Below the pieces are notes generated by a model. It did not search any database. It was not told the DNA's origin and saw nothing but the letters and a program-made list of their open reading frames with translations. A stretch of DNA of 64,000 nt from Agromyces kandeliae. Lineage in GTDB: Bacteria; Actinomycetota; Actinomycetes; Actinomycetales; Microbacteriaceae. Made by a program: the position numbers and the translations under genes. Positions 1-8,564 of the stretch are shown here, piece after piece. The stretch covers positions 434,001-498,000 of the forward strand of contig NZ_WKJD01000016.1 in assembly GCF_009674665.1 (NCBI RefSeq), in the 5' to 3' direction. Position 1 is the stretch's first letter; the number at the start of each line of letters is the position of its first letter.

Positions 1-436
1 TCGCGGCAGCCGTCGCGGTCGCGACATCCGCTCGCCCTCGATCGCGGCCCGGGATCAGCAGCATTACGCCGAGCGCGAGCGCGATGGTGAGCGACGTGAT
101 GGCGGCGATGTCGTCGGCGGCGTCCTGGTGGCCGAGGTGCGTGACGTGGTAGCCGAGGTGCAGCGCGCCGAAGACCGTCCATGCGAGGCCGAGCGCGCGG
201 AAGAGCGCGGGGCTTCGCCAGACGAGCCCGGCGACGCTTGCGACGCCGAGGCCGAGGTACAGGGCGCCGACGTCGCGGATCAGGTGTTCGTTGAAGGGCC
301 CGTTGGTCGAGATCCAGGTGCCGAGCACGCCGGGGAAGGAGTCGTAGAACGAGCGGGGCGCGAAGCACGCCCAGCCGCCGACGAGGAACGCGATGGCCGC
401 CGATGCTGCGAGCGCGGCCGTGTGGATTCTGCTCAT
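1..436 (-). CDS. Small membrane protein, 3' part missing at window edge
   Basis: The frame opens at ATG 436 and runs without a stop off the left edge, so only 145 codons are visible. Hydrophobic stretches at about residues 7-27, 54-73, 79-97 and 109-129 suggest four membrane helices. I do not recognise a definite family; the layout resembles small DoxX/DUF4345-like membrane proteins. It is transcribed divergently from the ECF41-like sigma factor, so the two share the roughly 95 bp promoter region. ECF41 genes are usually next to an oxidoreductase, carboxymuconolactone decarboxylase or epimerase gene; this protein sits in that neighbouring position but is none of these. Coding potential is good; function is unknown. 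Confidence 0.7.
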   Translation of the reverse strand, partial: MSRIHTAALAASAAIAFLVGGWACFAPRSFYDSFPGVLGTWISTNGPFNEHLIRDVGALYLGLGVASVAGLVWRSPALFRALGLAWTVFGALHLGYHVTHLGHQDAADDIAAITSLTIALALGVMLLIPGRDRGRADVATATAAA

Positions 437-476
437 GCCAACCCTGACGAAACGGCGGCGCGATGTGTGAGGCGGC

Positions 477-501
477 TCACGATTCCGGGCGCCGTGTCGT
501 C
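477..501 (+). promoter_or_regulatory. Candidate ECF41-type autoregulated promoter
   Basis: ECF41 sigma factors are known to recognise TGTCACA, 16 bases, then CGTC upstream of their own genes. Here TCACG at 477-481 is followed by exactly 16 bases and CGTC at 498-501, 23-29 bp before the start codon. The -35 match is partial (TCAC conserved, leading TG not). The spacing and the CGTC box are what one would expect for autoregulation. Confidence 0.4.
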
Positions 502-529
502 ATGCTGGTGACGGGGGAAGGGAATGAGG

Positions 530-1537
530 ATGACGGATGACCCGGGGCGGGCCGCCGACGACGGCACCGCCGAGCGCGCCCGCGACGACCTCGCCGACGT
601 GGTCGATGAGCGCCGCCGCCTGCTCGCGCTCACGTACCGCATGCTCGGCACGACCGGCGAGGCCGAGGACGCCGTGCAGGAGACGTACGTGCGCTGGTAC
701 CGGATGTCGGATGCCGAGCGCGCCGCGATCGCGAATCCGCAGGGCTGGCTCACCCGCGTCGCGGGGCGCGTGTGCCTCGACCTGCTCGGCACCGCGCGGG
801 CACGCCGGGAGCGGTACGTCGGCCCGTGGCTGCCCGAACCCCTTCCCGCGGGCTTCTTCGCGGCCGGGACCGGCGCGGCCGCGACATCCGCTGCGACCGC
901 CTCAGCCGGTGTCGGCGACGGATCGGTAACCGCACAGGCCGATGACGCGGCCGACCCGCTCGACCGGGTGACACTCGACGAAGCGGTGTCGAGCGCGCTG
1001 CTCGTCGTGCTCGAGGCGATGACGCCGCCCGAGCGGGTGTCGTTCGTGCTGCACGACGTGTTCGCGGTGCCCTTCCCCGAGATCGCGGAGATCGTCGGGC
1101 GCTCCCCCGCCGCGGTGCGGCAGCTCGCGACCTCGGCCCGTCGCCGCGTCGCAGCCGAACGCTCGCGCCAGGTCTCGCGTGCGGAGCACGACGCCGTCGT
1201 CGCCGCGTTCGCAGCGGCCGCGCAGGCCGGCGACCTCGCCGCGCTGACGCGCGTGCTCGACCCCGACGTGACGCTCCGTTCCGACGGCGGCGGTCTCGTC
1301 TCGGCGGCGCGCAAGCCCGTGCTCGGCGCCGAGAACGTCGCGCGGTTCCTGCTCGGCCTGCTCGCCAAGAACCCCGACGACCGGGTCGAGCCGACGGCGA
1401 CGACGGATGGCACGGGCTTCGCCGTGGTCCGGGGCGACGCCCTCATCGGCATCGTGAACCTCAACGTGGTCGCCGGTCACGTCGCCGACGTGTGGATCGT
1501 GATGAACCCGGAGAAGCTCGGGGCCTGGCGCGACTGA
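530..1537 (+). CDS. ECF RNA polymerase sigma factor, ECF41/SigJ-like with SnoaL-like C-terminal domain
   Basis: 335 residues from ATG 530; an in-frame ATG at 524 lies too close to the GGGGAAGGGA ribosome binding site, so 530 is preferred. Sigma region 2 covers about residues 25-90 and region 4 about 150-205. Between them is the WLPEP motif (about residue 100), and the C-terminal 120 residues contain a DGGG motif in a SnoaL/NTF2-like domain. These two motifs are the signature of the ECF41 group, in which the C-terminal domain, rather than a separate anti-sigma factor, controls activity. The natural signal is unknown. A matching promoter element lies just upstream, which suggests autoregulation. 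Confidence 0.9.
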   Translation: MTDDPGRAADDGTAERARDDLADVVDERRRLLALTYRMLGTTGEAEDAVQETYVRWYRMSDAERAAIANPQGWLTRVAGRVCLDLLGTARARRERYVGPWLPEPLPAGFFAAGTGAAATSAATASAGVGDGSVTAQADDAADPLDRVTLDEAVSSALLVVLEAMTPPERVSFVLHDVFAVPFPEIAEIVGRSPAAVRQLATSARRRVAAERSRQVSRAEHDAVVAAFAAAAQAGDLAALTRVLDPDVTLRSDGGGLVSAARKPVLGAENVARFLLGLLAKNPDDRVEPTATTDGTGFAVVRGDALIGIVNLNVVAGHVADVWIVMNPEKLGAWRD

Positions 1538-1589
1538 GGCCGCCCTGCACCCCGTTGACGCCGCACCCCACCCGGACGATGCTGACGCC

Positions 1590-2282
1590 ATGACCGAACC
1601 CACCCTCGAGAACTGGCGCCGCGTCGACGACTACCTCGCGGCGACCCTGCTCGACGACGACCCCGACCTGGTCGCCGCGCGCCGCGACTCCCTCGCCGCG
1701 GGCCTCCCGGCGATCGAGGTCACGCCGCTCGCCGGCGCGTTCCTCACCCTGCTCGCCCGCATGTCGGGAGCCCGACGCGTGCTCGAGATCGGCACGCTCG
1801 GCGGCTACTCGACGATCCACCTGGCCCGAGGCATCCGCCCCCACGGCCTGGTGGTGACGCTCGAGCTCGAGCAGCGGCACGCGGCCGTGGCCCGCGCCAA
1901 CCTGACGCGTGCGGCGGTCTCGGACCGGGTCGAGATCATCGTCGGGCGCGCCGCCGACTCGCTGCCCCGCCTCGCCGAGCGCCTCGCCGAACCGGGCGAG
2001 GATCCGTTCGACCTCGTCTTCATCGACGCCGACAAGGAGTCGAACGCGCTCTACGTCGATTGGGCGATCCGGCTGGGGCATCCGGGCACCGTCATCGTCG
2101 TCGACAACATCGGGCGCGGCGGCGCGGTCGCCGACGCCGACGCCGACAGCGTCGATCCGATGGTGGTCGGCACGCGGCAGGGGCTCGACCTGCTGGGCAG
2201 CGACCCGCGGGTGGATGCCACGGCGCTGCAGACCGTGGGCGCGAAGGGGTGGGACGGGCTCGCGATCGGGGTCGTGCGGTAG
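1590..2282 (+). CDS. Class I SAM-dependent O-methyltransferase (caffeoyl-CoA OMT-like)
   Basis: 230 residues. The SAM-binding motif LEIGTLGGYS (about 65-75), the motif VFIDADK (about 135-141) that holds the metal-binding Asp of this family, and VIVVDN (about 164-169) give the Methyltransf_3 family, cytosolic enzymes that methylate catechol-type hydroxyls using divalent metal. The physiological substrate cannot be read from sequence. It begins 52 bp after the sigma factor gene on the same strand, so it may be in the same transcript, but a GATGCT hexamer six bases before ATG could also serve as a weak leaderless promoter. Length is normal for the family. Confidence 0.85.
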   Translation: MTEPTLENWRRVDDYLAATLLDDDPDLVAARRDSLAAGLPAIEVTPLAGAFLTLLARMSGARRVLEIGTLGGYSTIHLARGIRPHGLVVTLELEQRHAAVARANLTRAAVSDRVEIIVGRAADSLPRLAERLAEPGEDPFDLVFIDADKESNALYVDWAIRLGHPGTVIVVDNIGRGGAVADADADSVDPMVVGTRQGLDLLGSDPRVDATALQTVGAKGWDGLAIGVVR

Positions 2283-2332
2283 CGCGGGGCGGTAGCGCGG
2301 GTAGTCGAGAGGTCGCATGCGAGGTCGAGTTC

Positions 2333-2400
2333 GAGTTCGCAGGATGATGCGCGCGATGCATCCGCCGAAGCGACCATCGCCCGTCTCATCCTGCGAACTC
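2333..2400. repeat. Inverted repeat with perfect 15-bp arms
   Basis: GAGTTCGCAGGATGA at 2333-2347 is mirrored exactly by its reverse complement at 2386-2400, with 38 bases between. It lies between the methyltransferase gene and the DUF1876 gene. The long loop and absence of a T-tract argue against an ordinary intrinsic terminator. It resembles in size and position the hairpins at 23379-23437 and 25928-25984. Confidence 0.75.
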
Positions 2401-2504
2401 CAGGCCCTGCCCGCGCGGGTGGACACCTTGCACGGACTTGCCGCCGCCCTCCGGGCCCGTGGCTACGCTGGCCGTGGAACCGACCGGGAGGGGTGGTGAG
2501 TTCC

Positions 2505-2774
2505 ATGACTGCGACGAAGCAGTGGAGCGTCACCGTCGACATCGACGAGCAAGAGGACACCACGTGGGCGCACGTCAGCCTGCGCACGCCCGCGGGCATG
2601 GACGTGACCGGCGACGGCCACGCGCAGCGCAATCCGCTCGATCCGAGCGTGCCCGAGATCGGCGATGAGCTCGCGGTCTCGCGCGCGCTCCGCAACCTCG
2701 CCGAGCGCATGCTGCACACCGCGGAGAAGGACATCCGCGGCGCGACCGGGCAGCCGGCGCACCTGCACCGGTAG
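2505..2774 (+). CDS. DUF1876 domain protein
   Basis: 89 residues from ATG 2505, preceded by GGGAGGGG at 2485-2492; GTG codons at 2493 and 2496 are in frame but too close to that site. The sequence pattern (KQWSVTVDIDE near the N-terminus, then a G-D-G-H-A-Q-R-N segment and a C-terminal helix containing ALRNLAERML) matches DUF1876, a small cytosolic actinobacterial family of unknown function, thought to resemble a double-stranded RNA-binding fold. No operon partner is evident. Confidence 0.85.
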   Translation: MTATKQWSVTVDIDEQEDTTWAHVSLRTPAGMDVTGDGHAQRNPLDPSVPEIGDELAVSRALRNLAERMLHTAEKDIRGATGQPAHLHR

Positions 2775-2894
2775 GCCTGGCGAGGGCCGCCCGGCCCGGC
2801 GACGACGACGGATGCCGCGGCACGGCGCCGCGCGCGCCGCGAACCCCCGGGGCATCCGCTCGACGCCGCGCTCGGTGCGCCGTACGGTCGGAGC

Positions 2895-3305
2895 ATGGCG
2901 ATGCGACGGTTCAAGCGCGGGTGGCTGACGTTCATCAAGCACACGCTGAACCACGTCACGCTGGGGATGGCGCGCCGCGGCATCCCGCCGTTCTCGTTCG
3001 TGCGCACCGTGGGGCGCAGGAGCGGCCGCACGTTCGAGACGCCGCTCATCCTGGCGCGGGTGCCGGGCGGGTTCGTCGCCGAGCTCACCTACGGCGACGA
3101 GGTGAACTGGTACCGCAACCTCATCGCGGCGGGCGGCGGCACCATCGGCTGGAAGCGCCGCGAGATCGCCGTCGAGGCGCCCGAGCCGATGGCGACGGAT
3201 GCCGGCCTCCGTGCGTTCGGGCCGCCCGCCGAGTGGGTGCTCAGGCTGGCGGGCCGGCACGAGTTCCGGCTGCTGCGCGAGGCGACGCCGCCCGCTGAGG
3301 CCTGA
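2895..3305 (+). CDS. F420H2-dependent reductase-like protein (Ddn/nitroreductase family)
   Basis: 136 residues, a split-barrel protein of the deazaflavin-dependent nitroreductase family typified by mycobacterial Ddn. Key features are the GRRSGRTFETPL segment (about 36-47), which in the family contacts the F420 phosphate side, and YGDEVNWYRNLIAAGG (about 65-80). Family members reduce quinones or nitro compounds with F420H2; the substrate here is unknown. There is no ribosome binding site. Instead TACGGT at 2883-2888 stands six bases before ATG, so the mRNA is probably leaderless. Confidence 0.85.
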   Translation: MAMRRFKRGWLTFIKHTLNHVTLGMARRGIPPFSFVRTVGRRSGRTFETPLILARVPGGFVAELTYGDEVNWYRNLIAAGGGTIGWKRREIAVEAPEPMATDAGLRAFGPPAEWVLRLAGRHEFRLLREATPPAEA

Positions 3306-3390
3306 CGACCCCGCGAACCGCGCCACGCATCCGATCCTGTAATACGCACGAAATATTCACACGTTCTTGGCGTGCAAAGCGCTCCAAGGG

Positions 3391-3445
3391 TGCCATTTCC
3401 GCACGAAACGCGTAAATTCTGCAATTCTTTCGCGCCGATCTGGCA
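3391..3445. repeat. Nested inverted repeat in the ppsA leader
   Basis: TGCCA (3391-3395) pairs with TGGCA (3441-3445), and inside it CGAAA (3404-3408) pairs with TTTCG (3428-3432). The stretch is more AT-rich than its surroundings and lies 80-134 bp before the ppsA start, inside the likely promoter or leader. It may be a regulatory structure; it also loosely resembles the elements at 6088-6134 and 29389-29437. Confidence 0.4.
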
Positions 3446-3524
3446 TCGCGGCACTCCGTTCGTGAGGCAATCTCGAATCACCGGAACACACCGGTCCCCA
3501 CCGTTTCACGAAAGGGAGTCCACC

Positions 3525-5924
3525 GTGACCACCAACATCCTCTGGCTCTCCGACCTCGGCCTCGACGACATCGGGAAGGTGGGCGGCAAGAACGCCTCGC
3601 TCGGTGAACTCATCCACAACCTCGGCGCCGCAGGCGTCAACGTGCCCGACGGGTTCGCGACCACCGCCGACGCGTTCCGCACGTTCCTCGCCCAGACCGG
3701 CCTCGAGGACCGGATCGCCGCGACCCTCCTCGGGCTCGACAGCTCCGACACCCTGGCCCTGGCTCGCGCCGGCCGCGCCATCCGCGAGGACATCATCGCC
3801 ACCCCGCTGCAGGAGGACCTCGAGGCCGAGATCCGGTCCGCCTACGCGGCGCTCACCGAGGGCGAGGACCCGGACGACCCGGTCTCCTGGGCCGTGCGCT
3901 CGAGCGCGACCGCGGAGGACCTGCCCGACGCATCCTTCGCCGGCCAGCAGGAGACCTTCCTGAACATCCGCGGCATCGACCAGATCCTGCGCGCCGTGCA
4001 CGAGGTCTTCGCGTCGCTCTACAACGACCGCGCGATCTCGTACCGCGTGCACCACGGCTTCGCGCACCTCGACGTGGCGCTGTCGGTGGGCATCCAGCGG
4101 ATGGTGCGCAGCGACCTCGCCTCGTCGGGCGTGATGTTCACCATCGACACCGAGTCGGGCTTCTCGAACGCCGTGCTCATCACGTCGGCGTACGGGCTCG
4201 GCGAGGGCGTCGTGCAGGGTGCGGTGAACCCCGACGAGTTCGTGGTCTACAAGCCGGCGCTGAACGCGGGCCGCCCCGCCATCCTGAAGCGGACGGTCGG
4301 CGAGAAGGCCACCAAGATGATCTACACGAAGTCGAAGACCGTCGGCCGCACCGTCGAGTTCGTGCCGGTCACCAAGCCCGAGGCACGACGCTTCAGCCTG
4401 AACGACGCCGAGATCGAGGAGCTCGCCCGCTACGCGGTGAGCATCGAGAAGCACTACGGCCGCCCCATGGACATCGAGTGGGCGAAGGACGGCGTCGACG
4501 GCCGCCTGTACATCGTGCAGGCCCGCCCCGAGACGGTCGTCGCACGTCGGACCGGCCGCACCGAGCGGTTCGTCCTCGGCGAGCGCGGCACGGTCGTCAC
4601 CGAGGGCCGGGCGATCGGGCACAAGATCGGCGCCGGCCCGGCGCGCGTGCTCACCTCGATCGACGACATGCACGAGTTCAACCCCGGCGATGTGCTCGTG
4701 GCCGACATGACCGACCCCGACTGGGAGCCGGTGATGAAGATCGCGTCGGCGATCGTCACGAACCGCGGTGGCCGCACCTGTCATGCCGCGATCATCGCCC
4801 GCGAGCTCGGCGTGCCCGCCGTCGTCGGCACGGGCGACGGGACATCGACCCTCGTCCACGGCCAGCAGGTCACCGTCTCGTGCGGCGAGGGCGAGACCGG
4901 GTACGTCTACGACGGGACGCTCGACTACTCGATCGAGTACACCGACCTCGGCGACCTCCCCGAGATCCCGACGTCGGTGATGATGAACGTCGGCACGCCC
5001 GAGCAGGCGTTCAACTTCGCGCAGACCCCGAACGACGGCATCGGCCTCGCCCGCCTCGAGTTCGTCATCAACCGGCAGATCGGCATCCACCCGAAGGCGC
5101 TGCTCGACGTCGACGACCAGGCCCCCGAGGTGGCGAAGGAGATCCGAGCGCGCATCGCGCCCTACGCCGGCGCGCGCGACTTCTTCGTCAAGCGCGTCGC
5201 CGAGGGCGTCTCGACGCTGGCGGCCGCGTTCGCGCCCGGCCCGGTGATCGTACGGATGTCGGACTTCAAGTCGAACGAGTACGCCAACCTGATCGGCGGC
5301 GACCGGTACGAGCCCGACGAGGAGAACCCGATGCTCGGGTTCCGCGGGGCATCGCGGTACGTGTCGCCGGGGTTCCGCGAGTGCTTCGACCTCGAGTGCC
5401 AGGCGCTGAAGTTCGTGCGCGACGAGATGGGCCTGACCAACGTCAAGATCATGATCCCGTTCGTCCGGACGATCGCCGAGGCCGAGGCCGTCATCGCGGC
5501 ACTCGCCGAGAACGGCCTGGTCCGAGGGCAGAACGGTCTGCAGGTCGTGATGATGTGCGAGGTGCCGAGCAACGCGGTGCTCGCGCACGAGTTCCTCAAC
5601 CACTTCGACGGATTCTCGATCGGCTCGAACGACCTCACCCAGCTCACGCTCGGCGTCGACCGCGACTCGGCCGAGATGGCCCGCGTCTTCGACGAGCGCG
5701 ACCCCGCGGTGCTGAAGATGCTGAGCATGGCGATCGAGGCGTGCGTCTCGCGCGGCAAGTACGTCGGCATCTGCGGCCAGGGCCCGAGCGACCACCCCGA
5801 CTTCGCCGAGTGGCTCATGGCGCAGGGCATCTCGTCGATCTCGCTCAACCCCGACACGGTCGTCGAGACCTGGCAGCGGCTGGGGCGGATGGAGGCCGCG
5901 AAGCGGGACGCGGCGCTGGTCTGA
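3525..5924 (+). CDS. ppsA: Phosphoenolpyruvate synthase
   Basis: 799 residues from GTG 3525, which follows AAAGGGAG at 3511-3518; the family usually has about 790. It converts pyruvate and ATP to phosphoenolpyruvate, AMP and phosphate in the cytosol, the entry step of gluconeogenesis from pyruvate or lactate. The N-terminal ATP-binding domain opens with [13 protein letters not shown]; the phosphohistidine domain carries [13 protein letters not shown] with the catalytic His at about 420; the C-terminal PEP/pyruvate barrel ends with the catalytic Cys in [11 protein letters not shown] at about 748. All three match the E. coli enzyme. It is monocistronic, and the 219 bp upstream contain an AT-richer stretch with a nested inverted repeat. 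Confidence 0.96.
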   Translation: MTTNILWLSDLGLDDIGKVGGKNASLGELIHNLGAAGVNVPDGFATTADAFRTFLAQTGLEDRIAATLLGLDSSDTLALARAGRAIREDIIATPLQEDLEAEIRSAYAALTEGEDPDDPVSWAVRSSATAEDLPDASFAGQQETFLNIRGIDQILRAVHEVFASLYNDRAISYRVHHGFAHLDVALSVGIQRMVRSDLASSGVMFTIDTESGFSNAVLITSAYGLGEGVVQGAVNPDEFVVYKPALNAGRPAILKRTVGEKATKMIYTKSKTVGRTVEFVPVTKPEARRFSLNDAEIEELARYAVSIEKHYGRPMDIEWAKDGVDGRLYIVQARPETVVARRTGRTERFVLGERGTVVTEGRAIGHKIGAGPARVLTSIDDMHEFNPGDVLVADMTDPDWEPVMKIASAIVTNRGGRTCHAAIIARELGVPAVVGTGDGTSTLVHGQQVTVSCGEGETGYVYDGTLDYSIEYTDLGDLPEIPTSVMMNVGTPEQAFNFAQTPNDGIGLARLEFVINRQIGIHPKALLDVDDQAPEVAKEIRARIAPYAGARDFFVKRVAEGVSTLAAAFAPGPVIVRMSDFKSNEYANLIGGDRYEPDEENPMLGFRGASRYVSPGFRECFDLECQALKFVRDEMGLTNVKIMIPFVRTIAEAEAVIAALAENGLVRGQNGLQVVMMCEVPSNAVLAHEFLNHFDGFSIGSNDLTQLTLGVDRDSAEMARVFDERDPAVLKMLSMAIEACVSRGKYVGICGQGPSDHPDFAEWLMAQGISSISLNPDTVVETWQRLGRMEAAKRDAALV

Positions 5925-5970
5925 GGCTGTGCTGGTCGCCTCGCTGAGGGGCGGCAGCGGATGCCACGGG

Positions 5971-6000
5971 GCCGCGCGAGTGCACGAGCACTCGCGCGGC
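5971..6000. terminator. Hairpin downstream of ppsA
   Basis: A perfect 13-bp stem (GCCGCGCGAGTGC) with the four-base loop ACGA begins 46 bp after the ppsA stop. There is no T-tract, which is common for terminator hairpins in high-GC actinobacteria. Confidence 0.65.
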
Positions 6001-6087
6001 TCCGCTCGCGTTCCCGCCGCGCCCGTGCCCACCCACTGCTGCGCCCCGCCCCGCGGCCCGCCGCGCCCTCTCGTCGCCCTCGCGGGT

Positions 6088-6134
6088 TGCCACTTTCGCC
6101 GGAAAGTCAGGTTCCGAAAGGCGCAGAAGTGGCA
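6088..6134. repeat. Intergenic inverted repeat
   Basis: TGCCACTT at 6088-6095 and AAGTGGCA at 6127-6134 form the outer arms; CGCC (6097-6100) and GGCG (6120-6123) extend the stem. The centre contains CGCCGGAAA, also present in the element at 29389-29437. The rest of 5925-6321 (a 397-bp gap) holds only the hairpin above, this repeat and GC-rich sequence in which I see no gene. Confidence 0.5.
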
Positions 6135-6321
6135 CCACGACGAGCGGAGCGCGTCCCTTCGCGCGACGGTGGCGGTGGCGGCGAGTGGTCGGGGCAGCAC
6201 GCGACGTGCGATGGGTGTCAAGCCCTGCCGGTGCCGCGCAGATCGGGCGAGGCTGGAACGGAGATCACGCGACGGCCGCGCGGCTCGACCGCGTCGCCGT
6301 CCCCGAGGAAGGGAGCCGCTG

Positions 6322-6507
6322 ATGAGCGACACGGATCGATCAGCCGAGATGCCCGAGCGACCCGACGGCTACGAGGACGCTCGGGAGCGCACCGAGGATC
6401 CGGACGAGGTGCGCGACGGCAGCACGTCGGAGACCGGAGACGCCCAGCCCCTTAGCGAGTCGACGGACGGCGGGCTCGACGGCGGCGACCCCGGCGTCGA
6501 GGAGTAG
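6322..6507 (+). CDS. Small acidic hypothetical protein
   Basis: 61 residues from ATG 6322, preceded by GAGGAAGGGAG. It is very rich in Asp, Glu, Ser and Gly, with no hydrophobic core, so it is probably disordered. Similar short acidic proteins are common near stress genes in actinobacteria, but no function can be assigned. The good ribosome binding site is the main support. Confidence 0.6.
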   Translation: MSDTDRSAEMPERPDGYEDARERTEDPDEVRDGSTSETGDAQPLSESTDGGLDGGDPGVEE

Positions 6508-6591
6508 GCGGCGCTGCGCGCGGGGCGCCCTGCCGGAACCGGCGCGGGTCGCCCGCCGCCCATCGGTGAGCCCGGCTGCCAGACTGGCCCG

Positions 6592-7050
6592 ATGCCGACC
6601 CGCACCCGACGCCCCGCCCGGACCCGACGCCCTCGCCGATCCGGCGCGCTCACCGTCATCCGCTCGGCCGCTCGCTGGCTGCTCGCCGGCATGCTCGTGT
6701 TCGCCGGGCTCTCGCACCTGTTCTGGGCGCGGAAGGGGTTCCGCATCGCGGTGCCCGACTGGGTGGCGAGCGAGCCGGCCGACAAGGATGCCGTCGTGAT
6801 CGCGTCGGGCGCGGCCGAGATCATGCTCGGCGCCGCCGCGGTGGCGCTGCCGCGCGAGCGCCAGCGTGTGGGCCTCGCGATCGCGGCGTTCTTCGTGGCG
6901 GTGTTCCCGGGCAACGTCCACCACTGGCGCACCGGCCGCTCGGTGCCGCTCATGCGCACCGACCGGGCGCGGTTCCTGCGGCTGTTCCTGCAACCGGTGC
7001 TCGTGGCCTGGGCGCTGTGGAGCACGGCGCCCGACGGCGCGCGGCGCTGA
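6592..7050 (+). CDS. DoxX-like membrane protein
   Basis: 152 residues with an Arg-rich N-terminus (about residues 1-25) followed by four hydrophobic helices at about 26-42, 64-84, 88-105 and 124-143. The pattern FAGLSHLFW in helix 1, the conserved SGAAEIMLG in helix 2 and FPGNVHHW after helix 3 fit the DoxX/DUF4267-type family of four-helix inner-membrane proteins. Members are often linked to oxidative stress, but the biochemical role is not settled. A CAGACT hexamer six bases before ATG could be a leaderless -10 element. Confidence 0.75.
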   Translation: MPTRTRRPARTRRPRRSGALTVIRSAARWLLAGMLVFAGLSHLFWARKGFRIAVPDWVASEPADKDAVVIASGAAEIMLGAAAVALPRERQRVGLAIAAFFVAVFPGNVHHWRTGRSVPLMRTDRARFLRLFLQPVLVAWALWSTAPDGARR

Positions 7051-7066
7051 CGCCTGCCGTCCGATC

Positions 7067-7121
7067 GAGATGCCGGAAATGGTCGGGTCGCCGGCTTCGA
7101 ACCATCCGTTTGCGGCATCTC
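7067..7121. repeat. Inverted repeat upstream of the toxin-antitoxin operon
   Basis: GAGATGCCG at 7067-7075 is mirrored exactly by CGGCATCTC at 7113-7121, with further imperfect pairing inside (GGAAATGG against CCATCCG). It lies after the DoxX-like gene and about 50 bp before the putative operator of the next operon. It could terminate the upstream gene or belong to the dispersed repeats seen at 6088 and 29389. Confidence 0.5.
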
Positions 7122-7170
7122 GGCGGCCGGCCGTACCGACGAGCGGATGATCGCGCGTCATTGGCGCCGA

Positions 7171-7203
7171 TCTGTACAGATTTCTGTACATTTTTGATAC
7201 GAT
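7171..7203 (+). promoter_or_regulatory. Promoter and probable operator of the MNT/HEPN operon
   Basis: Two direct copies of TCTGTACA at 7171-7178 and 7183-7190, each containing the palindrome TGTACA, are spaced 12 bp apart, slightly more than one helix turn. They immediately precede a -10 hexamer TACGAT at 7198-7203. That hexamer is seven bases before ATG 7211, so the transcript should be leaderless and a bound repressor would block the promoter. The Phd-like N-terminus of the first gene is an obvious candidate to bind here. Confidence 0.65.
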
Positions 7204-7210
7204 CGACCCC

Positions 7211-7711
7211 ATGCAGCCCGCCGCATTCGACGACCTCTCCGGCACCCCGGTCGTGCCGGTCGCTGAGGCGCGCGCCGGCCTCTCGGGCCTCCTCCGCCAG
7301 TTCCGCGCGCATGGAGCAGCGGCGAATCCGATCGTCATCGGATCGCACCGCAAGCCCGAGGCGGTGCTGATGCCGTATGCCACCCTCGGCGAGGCGTCGC
7401 CCGCCGCCGAACGCACGGCGGAGCCGGTGATCGACCTGCTTCACCGCCGTCGGCAGCTCATCGAGCGCCTCGCTCGCGCGAATCGCATCGGCTCGGTGCA
7501 GGTGTTCGGCTCGGTCGCGCGCGGGCACGAGACTCCCGAGAGCGACATCGACCTCCTCGTCGACCCCGATCCCGACGCGTCGCTCTTCGACCTCGCCCAG
7601 TTCGAGATCGACCTGGAGTTGCTGCTCGAGCGGCCGGTCGACGTCGTGTCGCGCCGCTCGCTCGACCCGGACCGCGACCGCGACGTGCTCGCCGAGGCCG
7701 TCGACCTGTGA
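7211..7711 (+). CDS. Antitoxin: Phd/YefM-like N-terminal part fused to MNT nucleotidyltransferase domain
   Basis: 166 residues. Residues about 14-60 resemble a Phd/YefM-type antitoxin N-terminus (VPVAEARAGLSGLL, then a strand and VLMPYATLG). Residues about 85-160 are a minimal nucleotidyltransferase: G100-S101 with SVARG, the catalytic pair S-D-I-D at 111-114 and a third Asp at about 144. In known MntA/HepT pairs the MNT protein neutralises the HEPN toxin by adding AMP to a Tyr. The DNA-binding-like addition would give this antitoxin its own repressor module. It overlaps the HEPN gene by four bases (GTGA) and has a leaderless promoter with tandem TCTGTACA sites. Confidence 0.82.
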   Translation: MQPAAFDDLSGTPVVPVAEARAGLSGLLRQFRAHGAAANPIVIGSHRKPEAVLMPYATLGEASPAAERTAEPVIDLLHRRRQLIERLARANRIGSVQVFGSVARGHETPESDIDLLVDPDPDASLFDLAQFEIDLELLLERPVDVVSRRSLDPDRDRDVLAEAVDL

Positions 7712-8043
7712 GGCCGGCCGACCGCATCGAGCGCTGGCTCGATGACCTCGCCGCGACGCTGGAGACCGCCTCGGCTCTCGTTGCCCGCGGTCGCGCCGAC
7801 TTCGATCGCGATCCAGCGATCCCGTTGGCATTCGAAGCGCTCTCGAACCGTGTCGGCGATCTCGCGAAGCGCCTCGTCGCCGCCGATCGGTCGCACTTCA
7901 ACGATCCGCTCTGGTCGCAGGCCGCGCGCAACCGCGACTTCGTCGTGCACCACTACGACCGCGTCGACGCCGACGCGCTCTGGGTCACCGTCTCGCGCAG
8001 CTTCCCCGAGCTGGCAGAGCTCGTCGGTCGTATCCGCGCCTGA
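7708..8043 (+). CDS. HEPN-domain toxin, HepT-like (DUF86)
   Basis: 111 residues from GTG 7708, overlapping the antitoxin stop. The HEPN motif is intact: Arg76, His81 and Tyr83 form R-X4-H-X-Y in RDFVVHHY. In the HepT family Arg and His form the RNase active site, and the Tyr is the residue AMPylated by the partner MNT protein, so all features of a type VII toxin-antitoxin pair are present. The target RNA is not predictable; tRNA cleavage is known for some relatives. Both genes use host-like codons, so the pair may be long resident. Confidence 0.85.
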   Translation: MRPADRIERWLDDLAATLETASALVARGRADFDRDPAIPLAFEALSNRVGDLAKRLVAADRSHFNDPLWSQAARNRDFVVHHYDRVDADALWVTVSRSFPELAELVGRIRA

Positions 8044-8161
8044 TCGGCGCGCTGGTCGCGGGCATCCGGAACGGAATGTCGGCCGCGATGTCGATCGAGC
8101 CGCGCCCCGTTCGACGTCTTCAGTGAGGGCGGCATCCGCCCGATCACGAGAGGACCGACCG

Positions 8162-8539
8162 ATGACGCGGTACTTCCTGACCATGCCCCACGACTCGGCC
8201 GACGAGCCCACGATGGAGTCGATGCAGGCCATGGACCCGGCCGAGCTCGCCGCCGTGATGGCCGCGGTCGACGAGTTCAACACCGCGCTCGTGGAGTCGG
8301 GCGCGTTCCGCTTCGCGGGCGGCCTGCACCCGCCGTCGACGGCGAAGACCGTGGATGCCTCGGGCGCCGAGCCGCGCGTGCTCGACGAGCCGTTCGTCGA
8401 GGCGCCCCTCTACGTGGGCGGGTTCTGGGTGATCGAGGCGGCCGACGAGCGGACGGCGGTCGAGTGGGCGACGCGCGCGTCGCGTGCGCTTCGGACGCCG
8501 ATCGAGGTGCGCGCGCTACAGCAGGCGCCCGACGCGTAG
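8162..8539 (+). CDS. YCII/DGPF-domain protein
   Basis: 125 residues from ATG 8162. MTRYFLTMPHD at the start, a GAFRFAGGLHPP segment (about 44-55), EAPLYVGGFWVIEA (about 80-93) and a C-terminal segment listing ALRTPIEVRAL fit the YCII-related (DGPF) family. These small ferredoxin-like-fold proteins are often encoded beside ECF sigma factors of the SigJ/ECF42 type. Catalytic activity is unproven for most members. Here it stands alone, 118 bp after the HEPN gene, with GAGAGGA as ribosome binding site. Confidence 0.8.
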   Translation: MTRYFLTMPHDSADEPTMESMQAMDPAELAAVMAAVDEFNTALVESGAFRFAGGLHPPSTAKTVDASGAEPRVLDEPFVEAPLYVGGFWVIEAADERTAVEWATRASRALRTPIEVRALQQAPDA

Positions 8540-8564
8540 GGACCCGGATTGCTATCCTCGCGCC

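Noticed and set aside
3357..6332. A 991-codon open frame on the minus strand
   Set aside because: It lies antisense to the clearly real ppsA gene, is full of Asp, Arg, Val and His repeats typical of mirrored GC-rich codons, and has no domain-like sequence.
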